This document shows positions 6,980 to 14,700 of a stretch of DNA of 18,159 nt, piece after piece; the stretch's first letter is position 1; each line of letters begins with the position of its first letter. The position numbers and the translations under genes were made by a program. Under the pieces are notes generated by a model, which made no database searches, had not been told where the DNA came from, and was given only the letters and a program-made list of their open reading frames with translations. Source of the DNA: Bacteroidota bacterium (GTDB lineage: Bacteria > Bacteroidota > Bacteroidia > Chitinophagales > LD1); NCBI GenBank assembly GCA_018267435.1, contig JAFDYM010000285.1, forward strand, positions 1 through 18,159, written 5' to 3'.

Positions 6980-8874
6980 TGCTTTAATAGTTTTTTGCCA
7001 GTAGCTACTATGCGCAGTGCAGTACGTTTTTTCGAAATCAACCTTTCTTTTTGATACGTATCAGTATAATCTTTGTTATATATGCTAAATATGTCGTTTT
7101 TAGATACAAAACCAATTACTGCATTGTCATCTTTGTTTACTACTGGCAGTATATCTTGCTTTGTTTTGGTAATAAAGTGCGCTGCTACCTGTAAATTGTT
7201 TTCATCGAAAACGGAATAAACTTTCCTTATTTCTATTTCGCTTATCTGCTTGTTGTTGTCATTATAATGTTCCATTAGCACGTTTCGTGTTATAGAACCA
7301 AGCAGGCTGTTGTTGTCTTGGTCAACTATGAATAATGTATCGTGCGTATAATTTAAGCCTTCTTTTGATGCAAGCCATTCTTTTACATCCGATATAGTAT
7401 CCTTTTCATTTATCAGTTTCGGCTCATCTGGTGTACCTGCTTCAATCATTACTGTTCGTACCTGCACCATTTGAAGCATGTTCGGTACATAGCTATCGGG
7501 CGCTATTATTCCCCTTCGGCTTATCTTCTCGGTCATAATGGTAGTGCGCATAAACAGGAAGGAAATGATGTACGATGCGGTGCATCCTGCTAGCAGGGGC
7601 AATAGGGTGTTTTCTTGCCCTGTAGCCTCCATTGCAAATACTATAGATGTAAGCAAGGCCCTTGATGCTCCTGCAAACAGTGCGGCCATGCCAACCAATG
7701 CAGCTAATGGTATGCTGATATGAGATTGTGGTATGTAATGGGCTATACCCAAACCTAACAAACAACCAATGGCACTGCCAATGGTAAGTAGTGGTGCTAA
7801 CGTTCCGCCGGAAGTACCACTACCTAATGCGATAGACCACGACATAAACTTCCAGAAACAAAGCGATATCAATGCTGCTATGGCTAATTTGCCCGATAGG
7901 GCATGGGTTATGTTTTCGTAACCTACACCTAGTGTTTCGGGATAGAAGTAACCAACAACACCGACCGCTACGCCCCCTATAGCAGGCCACCACATCCAAT
8001 GTATGGGCAGTTTTTCGAAACCATCTTCAAGTAGGTAGATTGCCTTGGTTGCTATTATTGAAAAGAAACCTATAATCAATCCGATACAGGCATATGTTAT
8101 TATTGCGTTCTTATCGGCTATACCTACGGCTGGCATCGGAAACGTAGGGCCCGTTTCAAAGAACAGGTAATGCATACATGCGCCCGTAACACATGAAACC
8201 ACAACAGGTACAAAGCTTTTGGGCGAAAATTCGAAAAGCAGTAGTTCAATTGCCAATAATATAGCTGCGAAAGGGGTGCCGAATATGGCCGTCATACCCG
8301 CAGTGGCACCCGCAGCCAAAAGTATTTTTCTTTCATGCACTGTTATGCGCAGGGTCTGGCCGCAAAAAGATCCTAACGCGCCGCCAGTGGCAATAATGGG
8401 GCCCTCTGCTCCAAAGGGGCCACCTGTACCTATAGATATAGCTGCCGAAAGGGGTTTAAGAAAGGTAATGTGCGGCGGTATTTTACTGTCGTCGTTTAGT
8501 ATTTTTTCCATAGCCTCGGGTATTCCGTGGCCTCTTATTGCTTTAGATCCATATTTAGCCATAAGTCCCACAACCAGTCCACCTACTATTGGTAACAATA
8601 TTACCCAGGCACCTAGCTTGTGCTCTGTAATGGCGGTGGTTTCTATCGAAAATTTTCCAAAGAAAGAAAGGTTTGTAACAAAGTTGATGAGGAACAGTAG
8701 TAGCTTGGCAATACCGCTAACTACTAAAGCGTTGAAAAGGGCAAGCGAAGCAATATACATGGTCCGTTTCATGGAAACATGCTCGCTATGGTGGTTGGGT
8801 ATGCTTTCTATTGCATCTTCAATGTTTAGAGATATGGGGATGCTGCCCTTTTCTAGTAGGTTGGATTTTTTCAA
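6976..8874 (-). CDS. ClC-family chloride channel/transporter with two CBS domains
   Basis: This 632-residue protein has a membrane ClC domain (about 40-445) and two C-terminal CBS domains (about 470-605). Selectivity-filter motifs are present: GHGIPE (115-120, usually GSGIPE), GGPFGAEGP (151-159) with gating glutamate E157, and GSGTSGGTLAPLL (351-363). Near the internal-proton-glutamate position the sequence reads AIELLLFEF (208-216). By my alignment with the E. coli exchanger, the first of the paired glutamates is kept (E210) and the second is Leu, a change that often goes with channels rather than exchangers. CBS domains usually bind nucleotides and tune gating. The start is a TTG at 8874: a stop lies four codons upstream and the next in-frame ATG is 34 codons in, so the exact start is uncertain. 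Confidence 0.94.
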   Translation of the reverse strand: MKKSNLLEKGSIPISLNIEDAIESIPNHHSEHVSMKRTMYIASLALFNALVVSGIAKLLLFLINFVTNLSFFGKFSIETTAITEHKLGAWVILLPIVGGLVVGLMAKYGSKAIRGHGIPEAMEKILNDDSKIPPHITFLKPLSAAISIGTGGPFGAEGPIIATGGALGSFCGQTLRITVHERKILLAAGATAGMTAIFGTPFAAILLAIELLLFEFSPKSFVPVVVSCVTGACMHYLFFETGPTFPMPAVGIADKNAIITYACIGLIIGFFSIIATKAIYLLEDGFEKLPIHWMWWPAIGGVAVGVVGYFYPETLGVGYENITHALSGKLAIAALISLCFWKFMSWSIALGSGTSGGTLAPLLTIGSAIGCLLGLGIAHYIPQSHISIPLAALVGMAALFAGASRALLTSIVFAMEATGQENTLLPLLAGCTASYIISFLFMRTTIMTEKISRRGIIAPDSYVPNMLQMVQVRTVMIEAGTPDEPKLINEKDTISDVKEWLASKEGLNYTHDTLFIVDQDNNSLLGSITRNVLMEHYNDNNKQISEIEIRKVYSVFDENNLQVAAHFITKTKQDILPVVNKDDNAVIGFVSKNDIFSIYNKDYTDTYQKERLISKKRTALRIVATGKKLLKH

Positions 8875-8918
8875 AACAAATGGGGGTTAATGTGAAGTGA
8901 ATAATCCTAATAGGGGCG

Positions 8919-8926
8919 CAAATGTA
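8919..8926 (-). promoter_or_regulatory. Candidate -7 promoter element for the ClC gene
   Basis: Read on the - strand, TACATTTG matches TAnnTTTG exactly, about 45 bases before the TTG start of the ClC gene. Transcription would begin near 8912. No TTG is found at the usual -33 spacing, so the promoter would be weak or non-standard. Confidence 0.35.
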
Positions 8927-9019
8927 GTACAGCATGAACGGTATCTTTATTATATCCTGTTAAAAATATAGTAGTAGAGATAAGTATTGGTGCCACAGAA
9001 GGATTGTAGAGCGGTTACC

Positions 9020-10081
9020 TTAATCCAAAAATGGCGTTGTTTCTTTAAATTTTGCCCTTAGCTGTTGGTGGTATAGCAAGTATCCGCCTACTGCACCTAC
9101 TATGCTACCCAAGGTAATATCGTATAACCTAGTTGTAATGATGGAATGCTCGTTCAGCGTAAGGCCGCTGGCAGTTTCTGCCAATAGCAATGCCATAGGG
9201 GTAATAAATACCAATGCTAAGGCATAGTTACGCGCTACAAATAGCTCGGCAAAAAACTGTAGTACAGGTATGGTAATGCAAAGTGCCAAAGGCGTGGTTT
9301 CTATAAGTAGCAATAGATACGTTAGCCCCAAGCCTACCGTAGTGCCCAATATGCGTTGAAAGCCGCGCTGATACACATGCTGAGTGTTTACCCCACGCAT
9401 TACTGCCATACAGCTTACGGGTACCCAATATGGTTTCTCTAGTTTAAGTATATAAGCCAATACTAACGATACGGCTACAAATATGCCTACCAATAGCCCT
9501 TCTAATACTACTGAGTGGTAGTCGGGTTTCTCTTCGGTAGTTATGGCTATGGGCCTTCCCCTTGTGGCTATGCTGTATATCAAGGCTACCAAGCAAGCTA
9601 AGGTAGTGCCAGCGCCTAGAAACATAAGTACGGGTAAGGTTTGAGTATACTGCTGCGCACTGTACGATGCTACCGAAGTAAGTAATATAAAAAATGTACT
9701 ACCCGGCGATTTAAAGTTGAAGTACAAGCAAATGGAATGGACTATAAATGCAAACGTGCTGATAGATATTATTCGGGTCAGTTCGTTCTGGCTAAAGAGC
9801 AGGCCCACGGCAAACGACGCCACAAAACCAAATGAGCTTAGCAGCATTACCAGCATACGGTAGCGCCAGTCTGCCGTAGGCATATACAGTATTACCAAGC
9901 CACCAAGGCATACCATTATACTATAGGTAAGCTGGTTGAAATAAAGCCCAATGGAAAGGGGTACGGCCATGCAAACAAAGGCAAGCAAGGCTATATGCCA
10001 AAGCCTATCTGTTTGCTGTAAAGTAAATAGTGCCTTAACTTCTGATACGAACCACTGCTTGATGCCAAGTATAAACTGCAT
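9020..10081 (-). CDS. FUSC-family membrane protein, last gene of the carotenoid cluster
   Basis: The protein has 353 residues from the ATG at 10081; the frame extends to another ATG at 10126 (368 residues). I prefer 10081 because the added 15 residues look unlike a family N-terminus. Two blocks of membrane helices are separated by a soluble stretch (around ATRGRPIAITTEEKPDYHS). The second block contains KPYWVPVSCMAVMRGVNTQHVYQRGFQRILGT (in part), the FUSC_2 signature WVP...R...QR..GT. The family is related to fusaric-acid-resistance and aromatic-acid efflux proteins; here the substrate is unknown. It lies on the same strand 76 bases after the lycopene cyclase gene (31 from the upstream ATG) with no hairpin between, so it may be co-transcribed with the carotenoid genes. 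No terminator is visible after it. Confidence 0.82.
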   Translation of the reverse strand: MQFILGIKQWFVSEVKALFTLQQTDRLWHIALLAFVCMAVPLSIGLYFNQLTYSIMVCLGGLVILYMPTADWRYRMLVMLLSSFGFVASFAVGLLFSQNELTRIISISTFAFIVHSICLYFNFKSPGSTFFILLTSVASYSAQQYTQTLPVLMFLGAGTTLACLVALIYSIATRGRPIAITTEEKPDYHSVVLEGLLVGIFVAVSLVLAYILKLEKPYWVPVSCMAVMRGVNTQHVYQRGFQRILGTTVGLGLTYLLLLIETTPLALCITIPVLQFFAELFVARNYALALVFITPMALLLAETASGLTLNEHSIITTRLYDITLGSIVGAVGGYLLYHQQLRAKFKETTPFLD

Positions 10082-10157
10082 AGTTATAAAAGCTATAAAA
10101 TTACGCGCCAAGCAAATAAATTGCATTGTGTAAGCTGTTTTTTCAGCATTTATAACA

Positions 10158-10841
10158 CTATAGTTCTGCTAGCTTTCTTAGGCGCAGCTTCTCGTATATG
10201 GCAATGTTCATGCCCAACAGTACCAGTGCATAGGCAAAGTCCTCGATAGGTATAGTGCCTATGCGTATGCCGCAGTTTTGAGTGTTGTTGTACACCACCA
10301 CAGGCAAGTAGGTAAGCAGCCCGTTAACCACAAGCATGGGCAGTAAACTAAGCATAAATGTGATGCTGAAAAGGTTGAGCAATGCTGGGGGAAATATGCT
10401 GGGCAGAACCAGCAATGTAAGCCCGCCTGTAAGCAACACGCTATAAGTATATGCTAAGTGGGTAGCAAAAAAGGAACCCACAAGCATTATACCGCCTACT
10501 ATGTAAAACAGATATTTTGAGGCTAAGAGGTTAATGGGTTTGGGGAAGAAATACTTGAGCGATTCATGAATGAACGTACAAGAGTATGGTACTGTAATAA
10601 AGAACAATACTTCTTCAATAGGCAGGTTGAATAAGTAAATGCTTGTAATATATTGATGGTTGAAACCCCAAATACCGTTTAGGGTAAAAAAGTAATCCCA
10701 AACCAGAAAGCATATAGCAACGAATATGTTTGCCGGAAAGTAATAGCGCCACTGCTTTACAAAATGTATACGCTTATCGAACGATGCTATAAGCGGCACC
10801 AGTATGGTAAATAAGTCGATAAGTAAATAGGTGTATTTCAT
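10158..10841 (-). CDS. crtYcd: Lycopene beta-cyclase, fused CrtYc-CrtYd (heterodimer-type) form
   Basis: This 227-residue, very hydrophobic protein has about six to seven helices. It holds two homologous halves of the lycopene cyclase domain family (TIGR03462). The first carries WDYFFTLNGIWGFN (49-61) and PIEEVLFF (74-81); the second carries RIGTIPIEDFAYALVLLGMN (193-212). The two PIE(E/D) motifs are the likely catalytic acids. In actinobacteria the halves are separate proteins (CrtYc and CrtYd); here they form one chain, as in several Bacteroidota. It closes both ends of lycopene to give beta-carotene in the membrane. Its ATG shares one base with the stop codon of crtB (TAATG), so the two are translationally coupled. 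Confidence 0.9.
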   Translation of the reverse strand: MKYTYLLIDLFTILVPLIASFDKRIHFVKQWRYYFPANIFVAICFLVWDYFFTLNGIWGFNHQYITSIYLFNLPIEEVLFFITVPYSCTFIHESLKYFFPKPINLLASKYLFYIVGGIMLVGSFFATHLAYTYSVLLTGGLTLLVLPSIFPPALLNLFSITFMLSLLPMLVVNGLLTYLPVVVYNNTQNCGIRIGTIPIEDFAYALVLLGMNIAIYEKLRLRKLAEL

Positions 10842-11683
10842 TAAGCCGCAGGCAATGTAAATTGTTGCTGTATCAATGTTTCGGCAAGCATGTATATTTT
10901 TTGTGCATCGGGTACGCGTATGCGTGCCTCTTTGATGCGCGCAGCCGGTGTATGCTTTATTTTTCTAAATAACTGCAGGTAGTATTTGTACGCCAGCAGT
11001 ACGCCGCCGCGCGCCCCTATGGGTAGCAGCATTATACCTTTGTAAGCATCGTTAAAATCTTGCTCTATTTCACTTTCTATTTTGCATTTTGCTTCGGCAG
11101 CAAAGTTTTCAAAGTCTATACCCGGGAAGTATACCCTGCCCCGCTCTTGGTAGTCGCTTTTCATATCGCGCAGAAAATTTACCTTTTGAAAGGCTGCCCC
11201 CAATGCACGTGCAGGCTTTTTAAGCGATTCGTACAGCTCTTCATTGCCATTGGCAAACACTTTCAAGCACATTAAGCCTACCACCTCTGCCGAACCATAA
11301 ATGTACTCATTGTAGTCATGCTCGGCATAAGCAGTTTCATATAAGTCCATTTCCATGCTTTTAAAGAAAGCCTCAATTAACTCAAGCGGAATGGAATAGT
11401 CATTTACCGCTTTCTGAAATGAAAACAGTATGGGGTTCAACGATATTTTTTGCTCGATGGCATTAAAGGTGTCTCGCTTAAAATCGGCTATTAGTTGTGC
11501 CTTGTTATACCCATGAAAAGTATCTACTATTTCATCGGCTAGGCGTACCATGCCATATATGCCATAAATAGCTGCGTGGTACTTGTTATGCAATGTTTTA
11601 ATGCCCAACGAGAATGAGGTGCTGTAATTGTTAGTTACTAGCTTGCTGCAAGTGGCAGATGTGTTTACAAACAGGTTGAACAT
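10841..11683 (-). CDS. crtB: Phytoene synthase
   Basis: This 280-residue protein is a member of the squalene/phytoene synthase family. It joins two geranylgeranyl diphosphates into phytoene, the first committed step to carotenoids. Both aspartate-rich, magnesium-binding motifs are present: DEIVD at 50-54 (in VRLADEIVDTF) and D173...D177 in NFLRDMKSDYQERGRVYFP. The flanking family segments YSTSFSLGIKTL near residue 20 and SAEVVGLMCLKVF near 131 are also kept. Length is normal. It begins 9 bases after the stop of crtI and overlaps the next gene by one base, so it sits in the middle of one operon. No geranylgeranyl diphosphate synthase gene is in the window, so that substrate must come from elsewhere. 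Confidence 0.96.
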   Translation of the reverse strand: MFNLFVNTSATCSKLVTNNYSTSFSLGIKTLHNKYHAAIYGIYGMVRLADEIVDTFHGYNKAQLIADFKRDTFNAIEQKISLNPILFSFQKAVNDYSIPLELIEAFFKSMEMDLYETAYAEHDYNEYIYGSAEVVGLMCLKVFANGNEELYESLKKPARALGAAFQKVNFLRDMKSDYQERGRVYFPGIDFENFAAEAKCKIESEIEQDFNDAYKGIMLLPIGARGGVLLAYKYYLQLFRKIKHTPAARIKEARIRVPDAQKIYMLAETLIQQQFTLPAA

Positions 11684-11692
11684 AGATGGTTT

Positions 11693-13183
11693 TTATAGCT
11701 GGTTTTTACTAATTCTTTTGGCTATTTCGGCTGCTGCAATACGGCCCGATATTATAGCTGGCGGCATACCTGGCCCAGGTACTGTTAGCTGCCCTACATA
11801 AAAAAGGTTTTTCACCTTTGCCGAAATCATTTTCGGTTTAAGTATGGCAGTTTGGGCCAGGGTATTTGCTAGGCCATAGGCATTGCCTTTGTAGGAATTG
11901 TAATCTCTTTCAAAGTCGCTTACGCAGTAGCTTCTTTTTACAACAATATTGTTGCGGATATGTTCGCCCGTTTTAGCTTCTAGGCGTGTTATCATTTTAT
12001 TAAAATAATCTTCGCGTATTTGTTCGCTATCGGGTAGCCCTGGTGCCAATGGCATAAGCAGAAACAGGTTCTCCATACCCTGCGGTGCTACAGTAGCATC
12101 GGTTATAGATGGCACACAGGCATAGAACAATGGGTTGCTTGGCCAGCGGGGAGTGTCGTATATCTCGTTGGCGTGCTGTTCAAAGTCCGCATCGAAGAAT
12201 AGGTTATGGTGCAAAAGGTTCGGTAGCCGCTTGTTTATACCTATGTAATAAAGTAACGACGAAGGCGACATAGTGCGTTTGTTCCAGTATTGTTCGCTAT
12301 ACTGCCTGTAAGGTTTATCAAGCAGTTGCTGCTCGGTATGGTGGTAGTCGCTACCCGCCACTACTATATCTGCAGGGTATGTGCCTAAGTTTGTATGTAC
12401 TAGTTTGGCTAGGCCTTTACCATCTACTTCTATCCGTTTTACTTCACAGTTCAGTATAAGCTTTACACCTTGCTGCTTAGCAATGGTTACAAACGCCTCG
12501 GCTATTTTATGCATACCGCCCATAGGGTACCAAGTGCCAAGCACAAGGTCGGCATAGTTCATCATGCTATACATAGCAGGGGTGTTGCTAGGGGTAGAAC
12601 CCAAGAACAATACTGGAAACTCAAGAAGGCTAACTAATGCAGGGTTCTTGAATTTTTCCCTCACCTCGGAACGTATAGAGCTGAACAGCTTTAGCTTAAA
12701 CGCCTGTACCAGCAAATTCAAATCGAGGAACTCGGTAACAGAATCAGATACACGGAAAACGAAATCGCTCATTGCTGTTTCGTATTTGTATCGCGCATCG
12801 GCTAAAAACTCTTCCAGCTTTTCGCCGCTTCCCTGTTCATTTTTTTCAAAAAGCGCTATAAGTTCAGTATAGCTGGCTGGTACATCTATATCCTGGTTTG
12901 GGTAGAATATTTTGTAAGATGGGTCAAGCCTTTGTAACTGGTAAAAGTTGCTGGCTGTATTGCCAAACAGGTTATAGTATTGTTCAAACACCTCCGGCAT
13001 CCAATACCAGCTAGGCCCCATATCGAAGGTAAAGCCGTTTTGCTGCCAAGTACGTGCCCTGCCACCTGCTTGGCTGTTCTTTTCAAGCAAGGTAACGTTG
13101 TGGCCCTGTTGTGCCAAAAGTGCTGCAGCGCTTAAGCCTGCAAAGCCGCTACCTATTACTACTGCATTTTTTTTAGTGCCCAT
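11693..13183 (-). CDS. crtI: Phytoene desaturase
   Basis: This 496-residue flavoprotein is of the CrtI family. The N-terminal dinucleotide fold reads AVVIGSGFAGLSAA (8-21), followed by the acidic end of the second strand, LLEKNSQAGGRARTW. DMGPSWYWMPEVFE near 54-67 is typical of bacterial phytoene desaturases. The C-terminal FAD-contact motif is NLFYVGQLTVPGPGMPPAIISGRIAAAEI (in part, about 458-486). The enzyme introduces double bases of conjugation stepwise to convert phytoene to lycopene. Since a lycopene cyclase is in the same operon, the four-step version is expected; the sequence alone cannot separate it from related desaturases such as CrtD. It lies 8 bases after crtZ and 9 bases before crtB. 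Confidence 0.95.
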   Translation of the reverse strand: MGTKKNAVVIGSGFAGLSAAALLAQQGHNVTLLEKNSQAGGRARTWQQNGFTFDMGPSWYWMPEVFEQYYNLFGNTASNFYQLQRLDPSYKIFYPNQDIDVPASYTELIALFEKNEQGSGEKLEEFLADARYKYETAMSDFVFRVSDSVTEFLDLNLLVQAFKLKLFSSIRSEVREKFKNPALVSLLEFPVLFLGSTPSNTPAMYSMMNYADLVLGTWYPMGGMHKIAEAFVTIAKQQGVKLILNCEVKRIEVDGKGLAKLVHTNLGTYPADIVVAGSDYHHTEQQLLDKPYRQYSEQYWNKRTMSPSSLLYYIGINKRLPNLLHHNLFFDADFEQHANEIYDTPRWPSNPLFYACVPSITDATVAPQGMENLFLLMPLAPGLPDSEQIREDYFNKMITRLEAKTGEHIRNNIVVKRSYCVSDFERDYNSYKGNAYGLANTLAQTAILKPKMISAKVKNLFYVGQLTVPGPGMPPAIISGRIAAAEIAKRISKNQL

Positions 13184-13191
13184 AGGTATAG

Positions 13192-13650
13192 CTATTGCGC
13201 TTTGCTTTTAGGTGTGTCGAAGTATTTGGGGTGTACCCATAACATGCCGTAGCTTACGGCAGCATCCTTGCTCACATCGGCATGGTGTGCCTTGTGCGCG
13301 CGCCTAAGGGCAGTAACGTAGCGGTTGCTTAGTTTTGTAAATACCCGTATGCGCTGGTGTATAATAATATCGTGTACTACTAAATAGGTGAAACCGTATA
13401 CGGCAATACCGGCACCCAGGTAAAACCAATAGTTGAAACCCATGCGGGCACCTTGTAGAATAAGAAGGATGGCAGGCAGTGCAAAAATGACGAAGTACCA
13501 GTCATTCTTCTCAAAGAAACCTTTCGACTTTTGATGATGAGATTTGTGCAGCGACCACAGAAAGCCGTGCATTACATACTTGTGCATAACATGCGCCATA
13601 GCTTCCATGCCAAAAAAGCCAAGCAGCAACATTGCAATATTTATAGCCAT
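13192..13650 (-). CDS. crtZ: Beta-carotene 3-hydroxylase
   Basis: This 152-residue membrane protein is of the fatty-acid-hydroxylase/CrtZ fold. The histidine clusters that hold the di-iron centre are all visible: HVMHKYVMH (H20, H23, H28), HKSHH (35-39), HDIIIH (93-98) and HKAHH (119-123). Hydrophobic segments at about 2-18, 52-68 and 74-92 place it in the membrane. It adds a hydroxyl to each ring of beta-carotene, giving cryptoxanthin and then zeaxanthin, using oxygen. Length is normal. It is the first gene of the carotenoid operon, opening 8 bases before crtI, so the pathway's last enzyme comes first in the transcript. A terminator lies upstream and separates it from the sigma-factor pair. 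Confidence 0.95.
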   Translation of the reverse strand: MAINIAMLLLGFFGMEAMAHVMHKYVMHGFLWSLHKSHHQKSKGFFEKNDWYFVIFALPAILLILQGARMGFNYWFYLGAGIAVYGFTYLVVHDIIIHQRIRVFTKLSNRYVTALRRAHKAHHADVSKDAAVSYGMLWVHPKYFDTPKSKAQ

Positions 13651-13708
13651 GAGCTACATAACATATTTGCAGGGCAAAATGTTCGCTATTGCTATTAGTT
13701 CTATTATA

Positions 13709-13716
13709 CAAAACTA
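13709..13716 (-). promoter_or_regulatory. crtZ: Candidate -7 promoter element for the crt operon
   Basis: On the - strand TAGTTTTG matches TAnnTTTG exactly, about 60 bases before crtZ. The nearest upstream TTG is 24 bases away, longer than the usual 19-21. The element abuts the T-run of the upstream terminator. If it works, it may rely on an activator or another sigma factor. Confidence 0.33.
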
Positions 13717-13742
13717 AAAAGGCAGCTTGCGCCGCCCTTTCA
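13715..13742 (-). terminator. Terminator between the sigma-factor pair and the crt operon
   Basis: On the - strand AAAGGGCGGC pairs with GCTGCCTTT across a GCAA loop (one G-U pair, one bulged G) and is followed by TTTTT. It lies about 30 bases after the small membrane-protein gene and would end the sigma-factor transcript. Confidence 0.8.
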
Positions 13743-13770
13743 ATTATTAACCCTTTTATAAAAACTAATC

Positions 13771-14100
13771 TTACTCTGCTTTTTTATCGGCCTTGCCCCA
13801 GCGCTTGTTGCAGCGTTCGGCAAAGTCGGCTTTAAAATTGGTGCGTTCTTCGTCGCTCATGCTTTCCCATTTTGCCTTCCATATACGGCGCTGGCCTATA
13901 GGTTCTGTTTTTACGCGTATACCGCTAAACAGTATCTTGCTCAGTATAACTAGTCCCATCGCCATCTTAAAGTCGATGGTAGGCAACTTAAATAGTATTG
14001 GCATCAGCCAGTTCCACAGTTCCATAGTTACGTAGCCGAATAATATGAAGGCGACTACGAAAAGAAGGAACAAGCCAATAATTTTAAATACCTGGTTCAT
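13771..14100 (-). CDS. Small two-helix membrane protein linked to an ECF sigma factor
   Basis: The protein has 109 residues from the ATG at 14100 (a GTG at 14106 adds two). Two hydrophobic helices lie at about 4-26 and 44-60. They are followed by a charged tail of about 48 residues with a distinctive pattern: RRIWKAKWESMSDEERTNFK, then FAERCNKRWGK. I know no named family, although tails of the kind W..KW..MS.EER..F appear in small Bacteroidota membrane proteins. It starts 15 bases after the sigma factor gene and shares its transcript, which ends at the hairpin behind it. That position is where an anti-sigma factor usually sits, but it lacks the zinc-finger or FecR-type domains of known anti-sigmas. 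An unconventional membrane regulator is an inference from position only. Confidence 0.74.
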   Translation of the reverse strand: MNQVFKIIGLFLLFVVAFILFGYVTMELWNWLMPILFKLPTIDFKMAMGLVILSKILFSGIRVKTEPIGQRRIWKAKWESMSDEERTNFKADFAERCNKRWGKADKKAE

Positions 14101-14115
14101 ACGCACGTTTTAAGT

Positions 14116-14700
14116 TTAAAATAAATCGGCATACAGGTTCTGTAGCCTTTCGCGCAAATACAATACCGCGTAGCGCTTGCGCGATAGCAATGTATTTACG
14201 TTTGCACCTGTTAGCTCGGCTATTTCTTGGTAGCTTTTGTCTTCCAGTTCGTGCATTATAAATACTTCGCGCTGCTCCTTAGGTAGTTCATCTAGTGCCT
14301 GTACTAGGTCTTGCATTATGGCCTCGCGCATCATTTCCGTCTCAGGGCTATTAGTGCCCGAAGGTAGAAAGTCGCTGATGTCCATACGATCGCCGTCATC
14401 GCCTGCGCGTATGGCAAAGTGGTCTTCAAGCGAGTCTGGCTTCTTTTTGCGGTAGCGGTCGGTTATTTTGTTTCGCGCTACGGTAAATAGCCAGCTGGCC
14501 ATCTGCTCTACGGGCTTCATTAGCCTGTAGGTGTTTACCAGTTCATAAAATACATCTTGTAGTACATCCTCTGCATCTTCCTGTGTAGGTACACGCTTAC
14601 GTATAAAGTCGAGTAGGCGCTTGCGTTCTTTCACAATTACCTGCTTTATAGACTCGTTCTGCGTGTCGGACATTGAAAGGGGAATAGATAAATTAACCAT
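14116..14700 (-). CDS. ECF-type RNA polymerase sigma factor
   Basis: This 194-residue protein is of the sigma-70/ECF family. Region 2 spans about 27-88 and includes DAEDVLQDVFYELVNTYR (42-59, the core-binding and -10 melting helix) and ASWLFTVARNKITDRYRKKK (68-87). Region 4 spans about 130-187 and includes LDELPKEQREVFIMHELEDK (in part), then SYQEIAELTGANVNTLLSRKRYA, the helix-turn-helix that reads the -35 element. The linker (90-125) is acidic and longer than in many ECFs. The start may be the ATG at 14700 or the one at 14673, since both precede region 2 well. It is followed by a small membrane protein and then, past a terminator, by the carotenoid operon, suggesting but not proving control of pigment genes. 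Confidence 0.93.
   Translation of the reverse strand: MVNLSIPLSMSDTQNESIKQVIVKERKRLLDFIRKRVPTQEDAEDVLQDVFYELVNTYRLMKPVEQMASWLFTVARNKITDRYRKKKPDSLEDHFAIRAGDDGDRMDISDFLPSGTNSPETEMMREAIMQDLVQALDELPKEQREVFIMHELEDKSYQEIAELTGANVNTLLSRKRYAVLYLRERLQNLYADLF

Noticed and set aside
8219..8890. A 223-codon open frame on the + strand opposite the ClC gene.
   Set aside because: It lies wholly antisense to a clear ClC gene, is Ser/Pro/Ala-rich with no domain, and is explained by the codon pattern of the opposite strand.
12564..12872. A 102-codon open frame on the + strand inside crtI.
   Set aside because: It is antisense to a well-supported desaturase, with no recognisable protein features.
13692..13708. 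A TATAAT-like hexamer on the - strand upstream of crtZ.
   Set aside because: The main Bacteroidota sigma factor uses TAnnTTTG rather than a TATAAT -10 element, and no TTGACA-like box is correctly spaced. An exact TAnnTTTG lies next to it.
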